NCBI RefSeq assembly: GCF_007752135.1
Contig: NZ_CP036298.1
Coordinates: forward strand, 3,472,001 to 3,536,000
Origin: Aureliella helgolandensis
GTDB lineage: Bacteria; Planctomycetota; Planctomycetia; Pirellulales; Pirellulaceae
Length of the DNA stretch: 64,000 nucleotides
Direction: 5' to 3'
Both the position numbers and the translations under genes were made by a program. Positions 59,001-64,000 of the stretch are shown piece after piece. Under the pieces are notes generated by a model. It was not told the DNA's origin. It made no database searches and worked only from the letters and a program-made list of their open reading frames with translations. Each line of letters begins with the position of its first letter. Within the stretch, counting starts at the first letter, position 1.

Positions 59001-62000
59001 TGGTTGGGGACTACAACCAAGACGGCCTACTGGATATCTCGACCTATCGCAGTCATATCGGCGGCAGTTTCGCAAGCGTCACGGTGATCTTGGCTGATCA
59101 GCCAGGTGTCTTCGCCTCGAGTTCTACCCTCCATTCTGACTTCTTAGTAAACAGCCCTAAGGCTTTCTATGAGGCGGGCGACTTCAACAACGACGGAATT
59201 GTTGACCTCTGGGCCCCTTCGTATCAGGGCATTTCCCGAACATGGCTAGGACGAGGCCATGGGACATTCGACGATCCTTTTCCTGCGACTCCCTCTATCG
59301 GAAACGAATTCCTTACCAGCGGCACTGTCGAGGACTTCAATCAAGACGGAATCCTCGACGTCTTTTGGAACGGACACAATGGAGTTCAGGGTGGTCCCGC
59401 TCCTCGTTATCTTGCGGCCCTTGGAAACGGAGATGGCACTTTTGAAATTACCTTCCAAGAGTCCTCCGGTGGTCGCCAGCCTGCTTGGAGCGATTTCAAC
59501 GGAGATGGCTACCTTGATTTTGCATCCTCGAACACAACGGCAGACGGAGTGCAGGTTTTTCTGTACGACGTGGACAACCCAGGAACATGGGTCTTCGACA
59601 ACGAGATTTTGTATAGCGACTTAGGCCCGGGAGCTACAGGGCACGGCTATACGATGTCGGTTGACGACTTCGATCAAGACGGCAAATCAGATATTGGAGT
59701 GGTTGCGAGACTAACCGACGAACCGTTTCGTCTGGTCGTTTATCCTGGATTGGGCGACGGTACTTTCACCACGCCCGTGAGCACTTTCATTGCCGAAGCT
59801 GCGACCGACTACACCAGCACGAGCTGGATGACGACGGGCGATTTCAACGAGGATGGCATCCCCGACGTCGCTGTTTACGAATACTATTCGATCTCGGTGC
59901 ATCTCGGTGTCGGCGATGGAACATTTGGCCGCACAGATATCTATCCCGCGTGGAGGACCGCGAATTTAGAAACTCAACTGTTTGTGCGTGACATCAACCA
60001 CGATGGTCACGACGACGTGTTGTTCACCGATGTGCAAGGTTCACAGTCGTTGGGGATCTTGCTCGGCAACGGTGACGGTAGTTTTCAAGATCGGATTGCC
60101 TATGACGTGCCTAACAGCTACGGTGCAATCTCGTTTGGCGATTTCGACAACGATGGTCGAGAGGACGTCGTGGCGAACGGTCAAACCCTTGGGAATTTCG
60201 CCACCATACTCAATGGTGCCCGTCAGAGGCTAACCGACATCGTTTCAGTCGATCTCAATGGCGATGGAAACGATGATGTCTTGGCGACGAACACCGATAA
60301 CTCGCGCGTCAAATGGTTTCTCGGTGACAACCTTGGGAATTTGAATCGACAGCCGGATTTGTTTACCGATTTTGGGCCCGTTGCACTGACCGTGTTTGAT
60401 CTCGACCAGAACGGGGTTACCGAAATCGTTACCGCCAATCGATCCGCTCGTTCGATTTCGATCTTTTCCGGAGGCGTGGATAACTGGACTCGAAATGACA
60501 TTGCCGTTGGGCGAGCTCCGGTCGATGTATTGAGCGGTTTCGTTAATGATGATGACTCATCCGATTTGTTGGTAATCGATGAAGTAAACAATGCACTTTG
60601 GGTTCTTATGGGCAATGGCGACATCACGTTTAATGAGCCAGTCGCGGTTCCACTGGGAGACCGGCCCAACGATTTCCTGCTGGCTGATGTTAGCGCCGAT
60701 GGAAACAACGATGTCGTGTTGTCGTTGCCCGATTCCAATCGCATCATGATTTTGCCAGGCGATGGTCTCGGAGGATTTGATGCTCCACAATACGTCGCTC
60801 TCTCAGGCTCCCCCTCAGCACTGGCCGCCGTTGACTTCAACGATGACGGCAACCTTGACTTGTCGGCAACGCTTGGGGATCTAAATCAGGTAGCGATCAT
60901 TTACGGACGAGGTGGAAATCAATTTGCTCGCCCTCAGTTGATTACTGTCGGCGACAATCCAGTTGCAATGAGTGCCGAAGATGCCGACGGCGACGGGCGA
61001 ATTGACTTGATCGTCAGCAATCAAGGCGACGACACCGTGAGTGTCATCTACAACCGGTTTGACCCGAACGAAGTCTATCGCTACGACGCCGATGCCGTCG
61101 ATCCAGACGGCGATCCGCTAACTTATGCGATCGTCGATGGTCCCGGGGGCTTGATCATCAACGGTGAAACGGGCGCATTGCTGTGGGCGGCTTCTCCCGA
61201 TCAAGTCGGCGAGCATTCAGTGACCATCTCGGCGGACGATGGGCGTGGAGGTGTTGCCACGCAGACCTACAAAATCGACGTTCAGCCAGCCCGCGAAAAT
61301 GCGACTCCATTGTTCGCTACTCAAGCTGAAACGACAATTGGAGCCAATGAAGTTTTCACGTATCAAGCAACGGCCCTTGATAGCGATAACGATGCCATAC
61401 GCTATCGATTGCTGGACGGACCGGCCGGAGCCACCATCGATCCAACAACGGGCTTGGTGACCTGGGACGGTCGCGGTGAAGCACGTAAGTTTACGGAATT
61501 CGGCGAAAACGGATCGATCAGAGTCGCTGCGGACGAATCGTACCAAACGCCGAGTGTCACGGTCGACGGTTGGTTCAATATTCACACTCTGACAGCCAGC
61601 AATGGCGCAGCCCTGTTATTCTCACAACAAAATGGACCTGGTTACGCGTACTACCTTCGCCTGCTGGGCAACGACCGCATCCAATTCACGTCAAGATTCG
61701 ACAGCGGCTCGATTGACTATCGCGCGCCGTTCGTTCAGGAAACGGATCGTTGGTATCACATCGCTTTGACGATCGACGACGCCAGCCACACAGCGACCAT
61801 TTACGTCGATGGTGAGGTAGTCGGCGAAACAGCCCTGCCTTCTTCGATACAGTACGCCAGTGACGATCCTCTCGTGCTCACTGGTGGCCAATCGACGGTG
61901 GACAATTTCCGTGTTTGGAGCGTCGCACGATCCCAGGCAGAAATCCAGCAAGGCATGGCCGAGCAATACGATGACAATCCCTTGGTAACGTTGGACTACC

Positions 62001-64000
62001 GATTCGACAATTCTACTTCCTACAGTGCGTACGACTCATCTCAATATGGAAACGCCGGCTATCTAACCGGAGCAGTTCCTCAGCAGACCGTCGGGCTAAC
62101 GGTTGCAGGAGAGCGGTCATTCACCATTTCCGTTGAGGATGGACGCGGTGGTTTCGATACGCAGACATTCGTATCGGAAGTCCTTCCTGAACTGCGCGGT
62201 AGCATCGTTGGTCACTTGTTCGAAGATCTCAACGGAGACGGTGATCAAGACGATGGGAGTGAGGATACAGTACCAGCCGAGCCATCGCTGGAAAATTGGC
62301 ATCTGTACATCGACACCAACGGCAATGCTTATCCCGATCCGGGCGAGCTACAAACGCTAACGGATGCGGACGGGAACTATCGCTTCGACGATCTATTGCC
62401 GGGCGAGTACCCGGTTCGTGTTTCTCCCGTTGCGGCTTACGAAGTGCCAATTGATGCAACCAATGTGACGGCATCGGCCAACACTGAAACGGCGTTTGAC
62501 TCGGCCATCGAGCAACTTACGCTCAGCCATGTTCGCGGTCGGCTCGAGACGGCTTCGGGCGACGCGATTGCCTATTGGAAAGCCTTCGCGGACATCGATG
62601 GCGATGGTACACGAGGCGAGAACGAACCGCTGGCAACATCGGACCGCAACGGCAACTACGCGCTGACGGGACTCGATGCGGGCAACTACACGATCCGTGC
62701 TGATGTGCCGCCGGGGTGGGCGGATGCTGCCGGACGCGATGGACTGACCGTTACGCTAGCCGCCGACGAAGTTCTCTCCGGCAACGATTTTGTACTTCAG
62801 CCCACAAACACTTCCGTTACCGGTGGTGTGCATTTCGTCACGACGCCCGGATCGAGCATTGAAGCGCGACAGACTTTCCGTTACGCGTCGGTCGCGATCG
62901 GAATCGCTGACGAAGCGATTGTTTATGACTTGTCGTTGGCGCCTGATGGCATGACCATCGATCCAAACAAAGGCCTTGTGGCGTGGCGTCCAACGATCGA
63001 TCAAGTCGGCGAGCACCTCGTGATCCTCCGCGCGACGAACGCATCGGGGTCTATTTCACTGCATGATTTCTATCTCGACGTTACCGCGCCCAATACGCCG
63101 CCCGCGATTGTTGCCCCGTCAAGTGGCATAGGCAGCCTGCCTGTGTTGACATCACTTGCCAATGTCGGTCTCAGCTACGTCTACGACATCATCGCCCAGG
63201 ATGCCGAATCCACTGAGTTGACCTATGCTTTGACGCAATCGCCCGCTGGGGCAACCATCGACCCTGTATCCGGGCGACTCAATTGGTTGCCCGCAGCTAG
63301 CGCCGTCGGTCCACACGATTTTATCGTCGAAGTAACCGACGAAGCCGGCGCAACGACAACTGCTACGTGGACCGTTGACGTACTCGACACGACGCCCACG
63401 GTTCTGCCGCTTCGAATCACGCTGCCGCGTTTGACTGCGACGGTCACGGCCGACTACTTCAGTCGCATTTCCGCGACCGACCAGCTTGGCCGCCCAGTGT
63501 CCTGGGCCATCATCTCCGGGCCGGAAAGTTTGACGTTGGCAGCCGATGGAACGCTCAATTGGAAGCCCGCAGCAAGTCAGCTGGGCGAGCAGACCGTCGA
63601 AGTCACAGCAACCACCGCCGACAACAACACCCAAACGGTTTCGTTGACCATCGAAGTCATTGGTTTTGCATTGAACGCAAGTCCGGACATCGCGTCCGAG
63701 CCGATAACATCCGTCGCGTTGGGGCAAGGCTTCGTTTACGACGTGATGGTTTCCGATGCCGACCACGATATCTTCGCCTTTACGCTGCTGGAAGCTCCCG
63801 TCGGGATGAGCGTTCATCCAACGCTTGGGACCATTCGCTGGACACCTGCCGCCGATCAGCTTGGCGAGTCGGACGTCCTGATTCAGGTGAGCGATCCGTC
63901 GGGAGCGACGGACGAACAAACATTCAAATTGAAAGTCAGTCGCTTCGGCGGACCGCCGCGACTTGTCAGCGTTCCTCTGACAGAAGCGGCTGTCGGAACT
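56039..64000 (+). CDS. Giant secreted surface protein (3' end outside window)
   Basis: The ATG at 56039 opens a frame of 2654 codons without a stop. The N-terminus is basic and contains RFEQLEHRRVLAAA (planctomycete LEPR-like export motif). Dockerin-like repeats follow: VNGDSGGFVSPLDALLVINE and CDGYVAPIDALLVIDY (residues ~55-125). Then come a beta-sandwich, Ig/cadherin-like repeats, many FG-GAP/VCBS-type calcium-binding repeats such as DFDNDGDFDILTTDG (about 57.9-61.0 kb), a LamG-like domain (61.4-62.0 kb), SdrD-type blocks with EDLNGDGDQDD, and further Ig/cadherin repeats. It is probably an adhesin or matrix protein at the cell surface. Confidence 0.85.
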   Translation, partial: MPRLSASRICQRLTSLRREGLFKKKTRRAASRVTRFEQLEHRRVLAAAIWHNVSNRLNVNGDSGGFVSPLDALLVINELNGRNISDPLSGVLPKQVESTDGVGYLDVSCDGYVAPIDALLVIDYLNAQGSEEPRGALELGTGLYPALACSPQLQEQTQFATEFVREFTLPNDSTALRISFQAPEFDLESRRSIRDAFEIEVTDFQGNPLSFPYSSGRDAVYNWSEDLEPVFGAGVSTTTEPSGADSTATINLSGLAAGTQVRVTTRLVNNDGDDDTSTLIRGFEFVDALLPAPEGVSASSQSTRELAPLDFSKLQDLSGSFAASYGRTSLAGDNTELVTELMVTNLSSQAVTGRLLVAIDNVSELDVHAMHPDGFLQDGRPYFDLTSEMDGQPLAPGASIRSREIRFLNESGDRFSYKLSTLGTLNVAPSGFSSTPVDSIEAGNEYRYAAHATDPDGQTLTYSMLVGPERATIDPATGVLQWSTDQADIGSHRITLRATDPFGLYVEQSYTITVHATLQNRPPNFVSDPVTEAIASSGFEITTVATGAGPAGVSVINGFRGPGLVTLNAGDQSLSQIDSLGNDLFDLPIRVSVGEPAPTGQVLRSGYSVDVGLPAFESTFDRNAISGMDQADLNGDGTLDLVVSGLVFDWLPTQTYQQLINVTLGNPDGTFGEAITVGELPAKGNSKYSTLRVADFDNDGDFDILTTDGETSTMHFLRGNGQGDFADAVSTTLTTNLYNFKSVDLDQDGNLDLVGMSNTQKELGYMLGRGDGTFDDFVTVYGDPAGPLISSYFGPARNYAVADMDGDGDRDIVLGDFGELSITVMSNDGALGFSVAATLDAVNPFYPYASPGPPKQMFAVFLGDFNGDSHEDIAYGSLYGSSSRSGGLGVYLGDGSGTNFTYQDGADAIVNFPDNAAGNGDPVDIDNDGDLDIVVASSRGGTGSAGQMPSVLINRGDGTFTTTNLTLPAFGESSYAFTNNESNAKGVLVGDYNQDGLLDISTYRSHIGGSFASVTVILADQPGVFASSSTLHSDFLVNSPKAFYEAGDFNNDGIVDLWAPSYQGISRTWLGRGHGTFDDPFPATPSIGNEFLTSGTVEDFNQDGILDVFWNGHNGVQGGPAPRYLAALGNGDGTFEITFQESSGGRQPAWSDFNGDGYLDFASSNTTADGVQVFLYDVDNPGTWVFDNEILYSDLGPGATGHGYTMSVDDFDQDGKSDIGVVARLTDEPFRLVVYPGLGDGTFTTPVSTFIAEAATDYTSTSWMTTGDFNEDGIPDVAVYEYYSISVHLGVGDGTFGRTDIYPAWRTANLETQLFVRDINHDGHDDVLFTDVQGSQSLGILLGNGDGSFQDRIAYDVPNSYGAISFGDFDNDGREDVVANGQTLGNFATILNGARQRLTDIVSVDLNGDGNDDVLATNTDNSRVKWFLGDNLGNLNRQPDLFTDFGPVALTVFDLDQNGVTEIVTANRSARSISIFSGGVDNWTRNDIAVGRAPVDVLSGFVNDDDSSDLLVIDEVNNALWVLMGNGDITFNEPVAVPLGDRPNDFLLADVSADGNNDVVLSLPDSNRIMILPGDGLGGFDAPQYVALSGSPSALAAVDFNDDGNLDLSATLGDLNQVAIIYGRGGNQFARPQLITVGDNPVAMSAEDADGDGRIDLIVSNQGDDTVSVIYNRFDPNEVYRYDADAVDPDGDPLTYAIVDGPGGLIINGETGALLWAASPDQVGEHSVTISADDGRGGVATQTYKIDVQPARENATPLFATQAETTIGANEVFTYQATALDSDNDAIRYRLLDGPAGATIDPTTGLVTWDGRGEARKFTEFGENGSIRVAADESYQTPSVTVDGWFNIHTLTASNGAALLFSQQNGPGYAYYLRLLGNDRIQFTSRFDSGSIDYRAPFVQETDRWYHIALTIDDASHTATIYVDGEVVGETALPSSIQYASDDPLVLTGGQSTVDNFRVWSVARSQAEIQQGMAEQYDDNPLVTLDYRFDNSTSYSAYDSSQYGNAGYLTGAVPQQTVGLTVAGERSFTISVEDGRGGFDTQTFVSEVLPELRGSIVGHLFEDLNGDGDQDDGSEDTVPAEPSLENWHLYIDTNGNAYPDPGELQTLTDADGNYRFDDLLPGEYPVRVSPVAAYEVPIDATNVTASANTETAFDSAIEQLTLSHVRGRLETASGDAIAYWKAFADIDGDGTRGENEPLATSDRNGNYALTGLDAGNYTIRADVPPGWADAAGRDGLTVTLAADEVLSGNDFVLQPTNTSVTGGVHFVTTPGSSIEARQTFRYASVAIGIADEAIVYDLSLAPDGMTIDPNKGLVAWRPTIDQVGEHLVILRATNASGSISLHDFYLDVTAPNTPPAIVAPSSGIGSLPVLTSLANVGLSYVYDIIAQDAESTELTYALTQSPAGATIDPVSGRLNWLPAASAVGPHDFIVEVTDEAGATTTATWTVDVLDTTPTVLPLRITLPRLTATVTADYFSRISATDQLGRPVSWAIISGPESLTLAADGTLNWKPAASQLGEQTVEVTATTADNNTQTVSLTIEVIGFALNASPDIASEPITSVALGQGFVYDVMVSDADHDIFAFTLLEAPVGMSVHPTLGTIRWTPAADQLGESDVLIQVSDPSGATDEQTFKLKVSRFGGPPRLVSVPLTEAAVGT

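Overview
The window comes from a planctomycete, most likely of the Pirellulaceae type (inference). The strongest marker is the giant protein at the right end: it opens with a FEQLEHRRVLAA-type motif followed by dockerin-like repeats, which is characteristic of planctomycete surface proteins. The other right-arm genes (csrA, a GAF/sigma-54 activator, rpsA, an arg cluster) fit this.

Layout. (1) 1-2.2 kb is accessory DNA on the + strand: the 3' end of a tyrosine recombinase cut by the window edge, a DUF4145 gene and a DUF2971 gene. (2) 2.3-4.4 kb holds a small minus-strand cluster of HTH protein, PLD-like protein and P27 TerS-like protein, plus a diverged second copy of the TerS-like 3' end. It looks like the packaging-module edge of a second phage or a satellite. 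(3) 4.7-33.2 kb is a tailed prophage with an HK97-type head and a siphovirus-type tail. All of it is transcribed on the minus strand, so read it from right to left. The early genes are small proteins, a phage CsrA, structured RNA hairpins, a tRNA-like gene with an insertion, a D12 methylase, a tyrosine recombinase, a FEN-type nuclease and a replication-initiator-like protein. Next comes a moron/envelope block with a secreted trypsin-like protease and a CarF/TMEM189-like lipid desaturase. The late genes are HNH, TerS, a sialidase-like/LamG receptor-binding protein, TerL, portal, prohead protease, a zinc-ribbon/Erv1-like/glycosyltransferase fusion, capsid, head-tail connectors, tail tube, tail assembly chaperone with a -1 frameshift site, DNA methyltransferase, gp10-like protein, tape measure and one distal tail protein. 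A strong intrinsic terminator at 4709-4738 ends the operon. (4) 33.4-35.5 kb is the right flank: a repressor-like HTH gene with a palindromic operator, a zinc-ribbon/SHD1-like membrane protein, tRNA-Glu(TTC) and the host csrA. (5) 35.8-64 kb is ordinary chromosome: a membrane protein, a sigma-54 activator, a sodium:solute symporter pair, plsC, cmk, rhomboid, Lon-N-domain protein, dcd, a FixJ-like regulator, a VWA protein, rpsA, rpiB, argF-argD-argB, and the first 2654 codons of a giant secreted protein.

The most interesting material is in the prophage: auxiliary genes not usual for phages (CarF-like desaturase, Erv1-glycosyltransferase fusion, anchored S1 protease, CsrA); a cluster of GC-rich hairpins and a three-way-junction RNA directly after the phage csrA; a tRNA-like gene with about 57 extra nucleotides in the anticodon arm; a canonical A_AAA_AAC frameshift site; and a possible pseudoknot after the tail tube gene. 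No endolysin, holin or complete tail-tip set was recognised. The integration boundaries could not be fixed: no copy of the tRNA-Glu 3' end was seen on the left.
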